From Fomes fomentarius (lineage: Eukaryota > Basidiomycota > Agaricomycetes > Polyporales > Polyporaceae), in the NCBI GenBank assembly GCA_022606135.1, contig JABYQN010000005.1, positions 2,480,001 through 2,544,000 of the forward strand: a DNA stretch of 64,000 nt, written 5' to 3'. The translations under genes and the position numbers were made by a program. This document shows, piece by piece, positions 50,077 to 60,469 of this stretch. The first letter of the stretch is position 1. Each line of letters begins with the position of its first letter. The notes under the pieces are model-generated. The model ran no database searches. It was not told where the DNA came from and saw only the letters and a list, made by a program, of their open reading frames with translations.

Positions 50077-50792
50077 TCTGCATACTGTGTCCTGCTAGTA
50101 CCCGTGATGGCGGGTTTGCGTAACGCTTGGCATGAGGTTATCATGTGGCGCGTTAATGTTTTGGTTGTAGGTCTGCAGCCTGACGCATACGTAAAGCCTT
50201 GCGACATCTCAGAATTTGATGTCGAGTGCGAAGGTCAGCCGCAGCGCAGTAGTGCGCAGTAGTAGTGTGCAGTCGTGAGTTTGGTCCCGTCATTGGAAAG
50301 ATGACGCACCCGGCCTTGATCGTCCGCCTTGTGCAGCTGATGGTATCTGAACTGTTACATATAGCCGCGGATCCAGTCTGCACTCATACGAATTATGGCA
50401 TGCAAGATTTGATTTTTCGACCAGTATCACCGTCCAAGTCCTAACGCTTGTAAGTGATAGACTGCGGCATCGACGAGATCGGAAATGAGCACGGGCTCTC
50501 TCCGCCTGCGTGGGCATCCCAAGTCGAACTTTTGTCCACCTTTTCGCCATCCACAGCGATCAAGCATGGCAGAAACAAATGGGTTCACTTCGATTGTGGC
50601 GGTGCGTGGCGTCAAGGATCAAAGCGGTTAACGGTCGAGAGGCGGTCAGAATTGCCCGCTTGCGGCTCGAGATCGTTCCCTTAGCCTGATGCACAGAACC
50701 GCAGCAGTGTGTGGTTTGAATTGCCTTTCTGTCTGACATTGCGGTTACGGCCTGCCCTGCAACGATTTGGACCACCATAGGAAGACTCGGAG

Positions 50793-50800
50793 TATAAAGG
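50793..50800 (+). promoter_or_regulatory. TATA box of the secreted repeat protein
   Basis: TATAAAGG lies 92 bp before the ATG at 50892, at the distance expected for a fungal core promoter. It is one of the clearest TATA boxes in the window and suggests a strongly regulated gene. Confidence 0.7.
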
Positions 50801-50891
50801 CGTCCGACAGAATCTACTTCCTCAGACTCATCCTCCTTACCTGACCAACCGACCAGCTAATCCTTCCTCTCAAGACCCCAGGGTTTCCAAA

Positions 50892-51682
50892 ATGCTCTTC
50901 GCTAGCTTTGTTGTTGCCGCCACCCTCTTCGAGGCCGGTAAGTACTCGCCGTCTTGCTTTTGTTGCACCGGTCTGAGTATGCTATAGGACTCGCTGTTCC
51001 TCATATTTTCTCCAATGGCACTACGGCCGCAGCGAGCAGCGTCCTCATCCCTGTGCCCAGTACCACCGTCTTCGACGTCCCGGTGCCCACTAGTTCCGCG
51101 CCGAACATCAGCGAACCCGTCATCTCATGCGTCTTCCTCTCCAATCATACCGCCACGTGGGACTTCAACTTCACCTCGAGCATCGTGTCGGTGAATGCGA
51201 CCGGGGTTGCTGCCAACGGGACCGCGTACATCACCGCGACCGCGTTCAATTCGAGCGTGTTCGCCACCGCGACCGCGGTTGTTTCGAGCGCGTTCGCCAC
51301 CGCGACTGGATTCAACAGCAGCATCGTCACCGTCGTACCCACCTCGACCGCCCCGGCTAACGGGACGCTCTTCCCCACCTCGAGTGCCGCGAATGGAACA
51401 CTCTTCCCCACCTCGAGTGTCGTGGTGAACGGGACGCTCTTCCCTACCTCGAGCGTCGTGGCGAACGGTACGGCCTACCCCACCTGGACGGAGGTTGTGA
51501 ACGGGACTGCTTTCCCGACGTCGACCGAGGTAGTGAACATCACGTCGATCTGGCTCCCGAGTTTCCCCATCACCTGCTTCTACCCCGCGGCCACCATCGT
51601 TCCGAATGTGTCAGCGTCGGATGTTCCTACGCTGGACGCGTCTGTCTCCGTCGCCACTGCGAGCAGCACCACCTGGTACTAG
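50892..51682 (+). CDS. secreted, N-glycosylation-repeat surface protein of unknown function
   Basis: Exons 50892-50937 and 50988-51682 (246 aa). A signal peptide (MLFASFVVAATLFEAGLAV) is split by the single intron. The mature part is almost only Ala, Thr, Val, Ser and Asn, with many NxS/T sequons, and contains tandem copies of a unit like NGTLFPTSS (four or five degenerate copies from about 51350 to 51540). Two cysteines lie far apart (SCVF near the start, TCFY near the end) and may pair. No GPI-anchor tail or membrane span is obvious. It looks like a heavily glycosylated wall or matrix protein; I recognise no family. Confidence 0.8.
51355..51540 (+). repeat. coding tandem repeat (about 27-36 bp units)
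   Basis: Degenerate units built around AACGGGACGCTCTTCCCCACC recur in frame and encode NGTLFPTSS-like peptides. Such repeats expand and contract easily and would vary glycan number. Confidence 0.8.
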
Positions 51683-52271
51683 TAGGCCTAGGCTAGACAT
51701 CCCTACGTCGTAGTGGGTAGGCCCATGGGGCGGGTGCAAGGTCAATGTGCATGTAACCTGTCTATCACCACTCACTCAATTGGTAAGAATATGTTCGGGG
51801 CTAGGATGGAACCTCTACGGACTTGTTTACGATACTATCAACCAGTATCCGTTATCGGACATGGACTTTTGCTGATGATATGATAATGTTATGTCACTCT
51901 TTGGGATGAAGCGAGTTTGGCTGTGGCAGTGGTCCGGGGACGTTGACACGATGGTTCGAGCCAGTCACACAAAGATAGACCCACTACCGCACGTCTATAT
52001 TCAGTGCTATCAGACTCACTGATCCGTACGGGCCTCAGGGAGGCTCACACGCCATTGCGAACCTCAGAATTCCGGAGTGCTAGTAGCCAAGCTAGGTCCC
52101 CATTTTGGAATAACTCGTGGCGCATGCGGATGCACTGACCAGGTGATCTGGTGTTTCTGCGAGACTCCAGTGGCTCCGAGCGACGAGGATCGACTCGCCT
52201 TATGATGGTAGACTTCAAAGTCAAGGCGCTCGTTGTCTCACGATAATATTGAACCTGCGCCTAAATAGCCC
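51683..52271. other. convergent intergenic region, no gene seen
   Basis: About 590 bp between two stop codons facing each other. No coding or repeat signal was recognised. Confidence 0.5.
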
Positions 52272-54036
52272 TCAACGACCACGGTCAGGCACCGAACGAT
52301 TCCCAGCAGCCAAAATTCCACCCACGCTACCAGAACCGCGTGCTGTCCGGGGGAATCCATTGGCTAACCGCATCATGACTGCGTTGGATGTGAGTGTCAA
52401 GAACTGTGGGGGTTTGATATGAACACATAGTCATTCAACGGCTACATAGAGCGTGGACTCACCCCATTGCCTATAAACACTTGTGCACGCTGGGCAACCA
52501 TCTGGTCGATCGCCTGCGCGATGTACTTCTGCTGTCTGTTGAGGACCAGATCCCTGCTGCTGGACATGCCTTCCCAGTGCGCTGCCGTTTGCAGCGCATC
52601 CTTCAGCTCTCGGATGAACGCCGGGCTGCCATTCGTCATGATGTATAGCCTGCGCACGTCACGCGCTGCTGGGGTCTGTCGGACGTCAACGACCTTGTCC
52701 ACGATGTCCTGGACGGTTGGGTAGCAACGCCTCATGTAGAGCTTCGCAACCTCCGACGTCGGCTTCACGCGCTTCTTCGGGCGCGGTGGGGGAGGGAACT
52801 GGTCCATCATGTTCGGGAAGGTATTGACGCTGACAAAGTCCTCCGACGTCTTTGCGAGGAACTTGCAGTGCCCTTTGTAGTCTCCCCATCGGACGTGAAG
52901 GACCATGAGGCCCGGGATCATGGTGTAGCGCTCAGCATTGGTGGCGAATGGTAGAGACGCAAGATAAGGCTCGAGAGACAGAGATGATGGAGGAAGGAAG
53001 TGCTCGCGGTTGGTGTCGAATGCGAGTTCGACCAAGGTGGACCAACCAAAGTAGGTGATGATGGGCGACGCCGCAAAGTCGGCCCAGACACCTTCGAGCG
53101 AGCCACGCTCTCCGAAGATGCTGAGGAAAAGAGGTATCAGGATCATTCCTGGCACAGAGTGTGCACCAATTCAACTCACTGTTCGTGGTCATATATAGGA
53201 CCCGATCTCTTCGAGGACTCGACGCAAGGGTTATCAGTATCGCGAAGGACGTGTTCCCAAGCGTTGGTCATACGTGCGGCTGAGTTCTGAGAATACACAG
53301 ACATTTGAACGTGATTGAGGTTTAGTGCGAGCTTCACGGGGCAGACCCTATCGAAGTACTCTTTGGTGACCGCCAGCTGAGCGTTCTCTCCAACGGAGAA
53401 GGGACCACCAACTGCTGGGCCTGTATAGTGAAGTTTCGGGGCAATGAATTTCGTGGTGATGACAATCGGATGGCGTACCTCGGATGAGGGCTGAATATGG
53501 TATCTGTGAGGGTATCTTGTGGTGGTTATATTTGGCATAGAGTGATCCATTGTCATCCCACGTATAGTTTCCGAAAACCAGCCTGTCGTAAACATGAGCG
53601 TGGTGTCAGATGAAGAGCGTGGTACAATACCCACCTTCTCCCTGATCGATACGCTAAGTACGCGTTGAGCAAGTGTTCTTGAATGGCATTACCCCATCCG
53701 AGACCTAGACACGAAACGTCTGTTCGATGACACGCCTGAACGAGGCTCGATGATCGGCACACCTCTGGTATGCCCCGCGACGAAGAAGAATTTCTCGTCC
53801 TCCGACGGACCAGTCTTGTTCCAGACTTGCTGCGTGAGCAGCAATTCCGCGTGGTGATACTCCTTGTAAAGTGGTGGACTATCGGAATCGGATGCTTTGA
53901 GAGACCGCTGGAGAAAATACAAGCCGGAGAGGAGGAGCAGAGTGAGACCGCCGGCGAGATACAGACGCCGACGTTTGAACCAATGAGGAGTGAGTCGAAG
54001 GCTATGAGAAAGAGGGAGGTAGTATGCAGAGGACAT
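52272..54036 (-). CDS. type II membrane protein with O-fucosyltransferase-like domain, C-terminal frameshift
   Basis: Exons from the right: 53763-54036, 53635-53704, 53479-53582, 53180-53420, 52463-53120, 52272-52403 (492 aa as read). A short basic cytosolic tail (HWFKRRR) precedes a signal anchor (LYLAGGLTLLLLSGLYFL), as in Golgi glycosyltransferases. The lumenal part resembles basidiomycete proteins related to GDP-fucose protein O-fucosyltransferases: GLGWGNAIQEHLLNAYLA, LVFGNYTWDDNGS, LVLHVRWGDYKGHC and VFIGNG. The family tail I recall ends in PPDSTRFW; that peptide is present but in another frame, starting near 52356, so one base seems to be missing and the actual frame runs on to 52272. 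Donor and function are inferred only. Confidence 0.75.
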
Positions 54037-55480
54037 TGCCTATTCAACAGAGGGGACGACGTAAGGAGAGTATGAAGAATCGGTGGCCCTGTATTCGCGT
54101 GTGTGCTGTCAACTTCGATATGTGCTCGGGTGGACGTGCGACACGCTACTTACTACTCGAATGCGCTTCTTGAGAGGGAGGAGGTCAGGATCAGACATTT
54201 CCTTGGCAATAGGTAGCATTTATACTGAGCGCACCTATAGTGAGGCACCCGCACTGTGCCCGGTCTACATCTATGCCGTACCTGAGAATACCTTGAGGTT
54301 GATTGACACCCTCGATGCCGACAGACAGAGCGAGCGTCAGGCTGCTACAAAGGAACAACGGACGCCCTATTCGCGAGCAAAGTACACCGCCCATGGAGTA
54401 TCACGATCAACTATCAGAGTCTATGGTGGCACTAGGACAGCTTTGCGTGGACGGCAACTTGACCTTGATATTTGTGATGTCAACAGCGACACAGGTGAGC
54501 AAGCTCAGTAGACCGGAGGCATCCTCAGACGGGTGCATCACCACTCTGGCAAAAGATGCATCTGAGTGGTGAGCATTTAACTATTACTGTTGAATCGGGA
54601 AATCGTCAGTATGGATGTCAATTCCGCAGGAGACGCTATTGCTTTAGGGAAGTCACTGTTCCAAAAGACTCTACCCTCCGAGCCATCATGATAGACGAGT
54701 GCCATTACAAGAGCGCATGCACAGGATAAAGTTAACATAGAGATAATTGAAGGAGGACATCCGGCGTGCGATACCATAGCTCCCACGGGTCTAACGCGAA
54801 TAGATTCTTACTTACCAGCTTGATGTATCTCACTCGCTGCACCACAACCCTGTCTGGATACGACGCTCAGGATAGGGGCCCCACTGTTTCATCTTGACCT
54901 TGATCCAGTGAGTGCATTGTAGTTGTGTTCCTGATATTGGCATGGTATCTCACAATGTGTTTTACGGCATAAACCATGAACGGCGAAGCTTAAGTGAAGC
55001 GGCAATGGGGACAAATACTATGAAGCGACTCGAGGGCGAGTCAGTACAATGTTCACGCCACGTTGAACGTCTGTTCAGGTGGCCGTGCGCACGGCGCTAG
55101 AGTCCTTCGCGAGCCGCGCGGACCGCGGACCGGCTTCACTTCCGGACACCGTCATGGGTGTAGGATCATGATGGATCCATCCTACTGATACTCTACCACA
55201 CGCTGCGGACACCACAGCGACAGGGCACAGCTCCAGTCAGTCACAGCTCCAGAGGCTTCATGCTGAACGCGCTCTCGTACGACGCAGTTGTGGTTGAGGA
55301 TTCCACAGTGAGTGGTTATTTGCATGCCCGACTCGCCCGTTATCAGTCAGTCGTCTGTTCCAGTGATTCCGGGTAAGATCCAGCACATATCCCTCTGCCT
55401 TACCCTCCCGAGGAAGGTCAGCTATACTTGATACATCCGTCCTCTGTTCATCTATATAGTATGACCAGGGGCTCCGCCCT
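54037..55480. other. intergenic region, no gene seen
   Basis: About 1.4 kb upstream of the fucosyltransferase-like gene and downstream of the dehydrogenase relic. Short open frames on both strands have no motifs. Confidence 0.45.
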
Positions 55481-55850
55481 TCAAGCAGTCTCGCCAGGAT
55501 GGACAACCAGCTTCGCCGCGCTCACTTCGTTGTTCTTCAGCTTGTGAAGCCCGGCGGCAATGCCACCGAGACCGCCAGGGACGATCTCCACGTTCAAAGG
55601 CTGCGTTGACGCTTCCAATTAGATACCTTCTTCCTATCATCAATATCCTAGCTCACCTTGATGTCGCCCGACCAAAGGAGCAAAGGGAGCAACTCATACA
55701 ACTTCTTACCGAACTCGTGGTGGTGTGGCATATGTTCATGGGAAGAAAAGGGACGAGGTTCACGAACCCATGGACCCGTCCCAATATGGGAACGCGCCTG
55801 TAAACCAACATCGCTTCTTCGTTGCGGGCTCAACGGTGTCACGTAGAAGC
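55481..55850 (-). pseudogene. zinc-type alcohol dehydrogenase (toxD-like) C-terminal relic
   Basis: Two minus-strand exons with intact splice sites remain: about 55657-55850 and 55481-55600. They read SHEHMPHHHEFGKKLYELLP, then WSGDIK spliced to PLNVEIVPGGLGGIAAGLHK, NNEVSAAKLVV and a stop. This is the C-terminal end of GroES-like/zinc-binding dehydrogenases of the enoyl-reductase type. The catalytic and NADPH-binding parts, about two thirds of the protein, are missing: upstream sequence is the duplicated F-box-locus segment. The gene is therefore a 5'-truncated relic. Confidence 0.72.
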
Positions 55851-55995
55851 GGTGGAGACCGGTATTATGAATCTGCATTCAGGTTGGATGTTAATGAGCA
55901 TCGCCGCAGTTCAGTGCAACGCATGACGATGGGCTGCGGACGCGAGTGCTTTCAAGGTCAACATGAACATAGACAGTGTCGCCCCAGTAGCTGTA

Positions 55996-56197
55996 AGAGT
56001 TTCGGGTTCTTCAGGGGCTGGCCGACGACGACGCGGCGGTGGAACAATCTCTCTGCTGCTCCATCGCTGTAAGAAAGGCGTGCGGCTGCACACCAGTGCA
56101 GACAGGCCGTTCAACAAATTGAACAATGACAACATGCCATTCGAAAAATTGAAGGCGGTTGCTGTACTCTCAAATTGTCACTTGCATCGTCTGCATA
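55996..56197. repeat. copy B of duplicated segment, fused to an F-box gene fragment
   Basis: Positions 55996-56043 (GTTTCGGGTTCTTCAGG and CGACGACGAC) closely match the F-box gene coding end at 48733-48777. Positions 56087-56197 match 49967-50076. In copy A these two parts are 1.2 kb apart; here they are 44 bp apart, so one copy has a deletion or the other an insertion. Confidence 0.75.
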
Positions 56198-56777
56198 CAG
56201 TGTTGCCCTTCCCTGCTTCTCGCACCGCTCGGATAAACACGCACCAGCCGCTAGCATTGCACTGCATTGCACTCCATCGCAGTAACTTGTGCGCGGGCGG
56301 AAGGCGCAGCCTCGAAGGGCGTAAGAAATATACATACAAGAATTCTATTCCGAGCCCCCGAACCGTCGTGGGGGGGGGGCGTTCCGTACGCATGAAAGAC
56401 ACCGGCAGCGGCACATGCAACATGCTATGCGTGCGTGCGACCAAGGGAAAATGTATACAGGTGGTACCAGCAGCCAAGCGAAGGGTATCGAACGTATAAA
56501 AGGCAGAGGAGGCGAGTGAGGGGAGGAGCGGGGAGGGCATTTGAGCGCTGTTATGGAAAGGCCACTAACGAGCCTTGAGGTGAACAGTAGTATCAGTAGG
56601 CGAGACATATGCATACGAGAGGGAGATGGGGATGAGTACATGGGGTGGGGATTCGTGATAGTATGTCTGTGCAGAAGCAAGAAAGCGGCCGCGCGCTTTG
56701 TGATCAGTCAGTATGTACACCGGTCCGCCCGGGTCAGTTATTATACAGCCATGTATGCAGTCCATGCGTCGCGTTCG
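56198..56777. other. intergenic region with a 10-G run
   Basis: 3' flank of the large disordered-protein gene. A G homopolymer near 56371-56380 is the only notable feature; no gene seen. Confidence 0.5.
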
Positions 56778-59700
56778 TCACTTCGTCGCGGGCGGGGACA
56801 CGTCCGAGAACGTGATCGCCAGGCATCCCAGCCAGGCCATCTCGACAGCTGCCCGTCCGATAGGCGTGAGAGTGTAAACCGGGTCAAAGTCGTCCATCAT
56901 CTCTTCCTCGTGCACCGGCGACGGAGGTTGTTGCGGCTGCTGTTCCTCGACCGCCGTGCACAGGCCGACGCACGCGAGACCCTCCGGGATGAACTCAATG
57001 TCTTTGTCCCTCCCAGAACAGACCCCGATGACGACGTCTCCCGGATGTTTTGCGCGGATGGATGCCGGTGGCAGCTCGGCCATTGCTTCCGCCATAGGGC
57101 CTGTGATGGTTATGCCTTCGCTGGGCAAACGCACACCCGTCCCCAAGAAGTCGTGGTAAGAAACCAGACGTGCGCAGACGCGGAACGCCGCCTTCGGGAT
57201 ACCTCTAGTTTTCGGCGCCGACGTAGAAGAGGTCGTAACTGAGTCAGTGCGGGAGCGCTTCTTGTTTGCCTCACCCTTCTTCTTGCTTTTGTCCTTGCGC
57301 TCGTCGAAGGGCACGTAGTAGACGAGGAGGTATTGCCGCTCCTCGAGCGGGAGAATGTACTTGGCCGGATCATCCCCAGGTATCGTCGAGTTTTCGTCTG
57401 TGTTGCAAGCCCAAAGAGGGAGGAGCATGTGAAGCGCGTCAGGCGGGACCTCCTCAAAGATATTGACACCCGCGTTATTCTTCATCGGCTGCTTGCCCTT
57501 CTTGTGCTCCGGGCGGTTCGTCTTGAACGTCGGGAGCAGCCCGACGTCCTTGAACGATTCGTTCAGGTTCTGAATCACGCGCTCGCGCTCCTCCTGCTTC
57601 GACCGCGGGGCTAGGGTGACCCATGGCGGCAAGGTTGGGGTGAAAGGCACATCCGGAGACGGTCCCGCTGCCTTGTTCCCCGACACGCGAACGTTCTGTC
57701 CGCGGATACGACGTGCGAGACGTTCCATCAGTCCACCGCCGCCGGGATGATCGTGGTCGACATGATGGTCGGAGCGTCCGCGGATATACTCGATGCTGCC
57801 CGAGTCAAGTGTAGCAAACGCCTCCGCATGCGAGGTTCGGGGATGGAACTGTTCGTCATCGTCGAGATCCATACCATCTTCTCGGATCCGGGCTATTGAA
57901 GGAGCAAGGCGATCTGCTGGAGGGATCGCGATGTCGAGGGACGGAGCTGGGGAACGACGGGTGTCCATGGATTCGTGGATGGAGAGCGTAGTAGTCGTGA
58001 TGGACGGGGCATAATTAGTCGTAGAGATCGGTGAGAAGGACGAGTCGGCGATGGTAGGGGAGACGGGGGTGGACGAGGACGAGGACGGAGTGGGCCGACG
58101 TCTCATTGGACTGTCTTCCTCTGTCGCCCGGCTTGTCGTGTGGCTGCTGGAGGCAACACTGCCAACACTAGCTGTCTGACTAGATGTGTCCGACGTGGCA
58201 CCAAGCTTCTGCTTCTGTTTGGTGACCTTGTCTTTCTCCTTCACCTTCTTTTCCTCCTTTACCTTCTCCCTATCCTTGTCCTTCGACGATCTTTCCCGCC
58301 CAGACTCGCGATCGCCTGTCCGCGCTGATGACCCCTCGCTGAGCAAGTTGTGCGTGTTCAGCTGACTCGTCGTGCGCGTGCTGGTGAACTGCGCTTGAAC
58401 GTCCATCGTCGCGAGGAGGATCGTTCCACTCGTATGTACATGGAAGGAGGTCCCGCCAGGCTTGTGGGTACGTCCAAAGAGGCCATATTTCCGAAAGATG
58501 CTGAACGCCACCGCTCGCGAGTGTCTGTGGATGATCGAGTGCGGTCCGCCACGCGTATTGCCTCGAGAGAAAGGATCAGCGATGTGACGAACGTTGATAC
58601 GTTGTGTAGGTGCTTTGGACGGGTCTGCACAACTACAGATCAGCATGAATCGTAACATATATGTAACATTGCACGTACGTTCTGTCCATTGCTTGTCCAC
58701 CTTAAATCTGCCCACATACTGATGCCGCCAGAGCTCATGGATCGCTGGCCGCCCTGGGCGCGACGAAGAGACCGCAAGGTGATTTCCTCCATCGGCCATT
58801 TCTTTTCTGAAGCTCCATTCTTCCCTTCGCCTGGTGTAGCCCTTGTCTAACTTGCGCAGCTGCGACGTGAATGCGTCGTCGCTCATTGTTGTCGTACTGG
58901 ACCGGCGTCCGCTAGATATTGAATACGACTCCCAAGGCGCGATTGAAGTGCTTGGTCTACGCGAGTCCGACCCAGGGGCGATGTAGGAAGGTGCGCCGGA
59001 CGACCACGACCGACGCGAGGGGTCGCCAAGGATGTACTGCAAATTGAAGCCCTCGTAGGTATCACTTGCGGGTTCTGGGGCGGACTCCTCCTCCTGTGCT
59101 TGTTCCTCGGCTTGTTCCCGCTCAGCTTGTGCCTGGGACGCCGCTGCTACCTGCGCTTGCACCTGAACCTCCAAGTTGCGCCAATCGGAGCGAGTTGTTG
59201 GCTGGCTGGTCGCTTGTGCGTGGGCGGGGGAGACGAGCGGATGTCCAAGCTCGTCGTTTAAGCTGCGACTCATACGTCGCGCGCCGAGAATCGTCGCTGC
59301 GCTGTCCTCGCGATCTCGAGGAGCAGAGCCCGGCGCACCTGGAATCGCCCATGGGACGCTTCCACGCCGTGATTGCGGAGGCGAAGAGTGCGAGCTTGCG
59401 CTTGACCCCTCGCTGTCGCGTAATCGGGCAAATGTGACAGGAGAGGACGCACCACCGTCGACCAGATCCTCCTCTATCTCGTCGTCGTCCTGGTCGATGA
59501 TACTCGTCACAATGCTCATCCGGTCATCCCGATCTCGCGCTGGTCCCGCTGGAGCATAGTCATCCGCCCCTCCGCCAAAGGTGTGTAGTGATGCAGTATC
59601 CGATACATCGTCGCGAGAAAGATTGCGATAGTCAAACTCGACATCTGTATCGAGTTCCTCTCCATCGTCGTAAGCCGTCGCCGTGTCGATATCCACTTCC

Positions 59701-60469
59701 GAGTCGGTGTCGAGACGAACAGGAGAAGCCGACCCAGAATATGCGTTAACGGGGAGAGAAGGTCTACGCGTACCGTCGTCAATCGCGCGCATTTTTGCTC
59801 TCGTCTGCCTGGCAGCCTCCTCCTCGTCTTCGTCGTCTGCGCGCTCTTCGTCCTCAACCTCTTGAGGCTGTAGCCTAGGTGTACGTGCCGCCCGACTGGA
59901 GCTGGATATTGAGGGCCGGGGGGTACGATCCGTGCCGGATTTTGGCACGGTGAAGGGACTGATGAGTTCCGTGCGACGAGGTGGATTCGGCCGGGCAGCA
60001 CCAAATGTAAACGAGGAGAGATTAGAGTAGATGTCGTCAGGAGGAGCTAATAACTGTGCATTGTCATTCACAGTAGCTGTGGGTAGCGACGGAGCGGTCT
60101 TAACCGTCGGTTGATGGAGGATAGTGGGAAGCGAGGGACGACGGGAAGACGTGATGGACGAGGAAGGAGTATGGGCGACACGTCGGGGAAGCGGGCGGAG
60201 GGCTTGGATGTGAGGACGAGAGAGGGAGGTGTTTGTTTGTGGTCTGGAAAAGGAATGTAGGAATAGATACGAGTAGGAGGAGAGAGGCGTACGTACTGGT
60301 TTGGAATTGATCTACGTCTGGAAGTAGAGGGAAGATTGCCGGGATAGTCATCAGGAGCGTTACGTGGGATGATGGGTCTTCCAATGTTAAAACGAGCAGG
60401 GTCAGAGTCCTGAGAGCTGTCGGCAGGATTGTAACCTAGGAACGAAGATGACGACGGGGTGGGGGACAT
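56778..60469 (-). CDS. large, mostly disordered protein of unknown function
   Basis: Exons from the right: 60297-60469 (start tentative), 58679-60243, 56778-58624 (1,194 aa). The N-terminal half is Ser/Pro/Asp/Glu-rich with acidic runs (EVEDEERADDEDEEE) and a Gln/Ala-rich coil-like stretch. The middle has a short conserved-looking patch (HELWRHQYVGRFKVDKQWTE, HRHSRAVAFSIFRKYGLFGR), then a Lys/Glu-rich segment (KEEKKVKEKDK). The C-terminal 300 residues look folded (LPPWVTLAPRSKQEERERVI, LPLEERQYLLVYYVPFDERK, AAFRVCARLVSYHDFLGTGV). I do not recognise the family. Intron 58625-58678 is 54 nt and has in-frame coding potential apart from its stop-free read-through. An upstream frame starting at 60666 looks like the natural N-terminus but is out of frame. 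Confidence 0.75.

Larger units (their letters stand above)
48945..50891. other. long intergenic region containing one copy of a duplicated segment
   Basis: No gene is supported in this 1.9-kb region. The segment 49967-50076 is similar to 56087-56197 (shared GCACACCAGTGCA, GACAGGCCG, ACATGCCATT and TTGTCACTTGCATCGTCTGCAT in order), which marks it as part of a duplicated locus. Confidence 0.5.
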
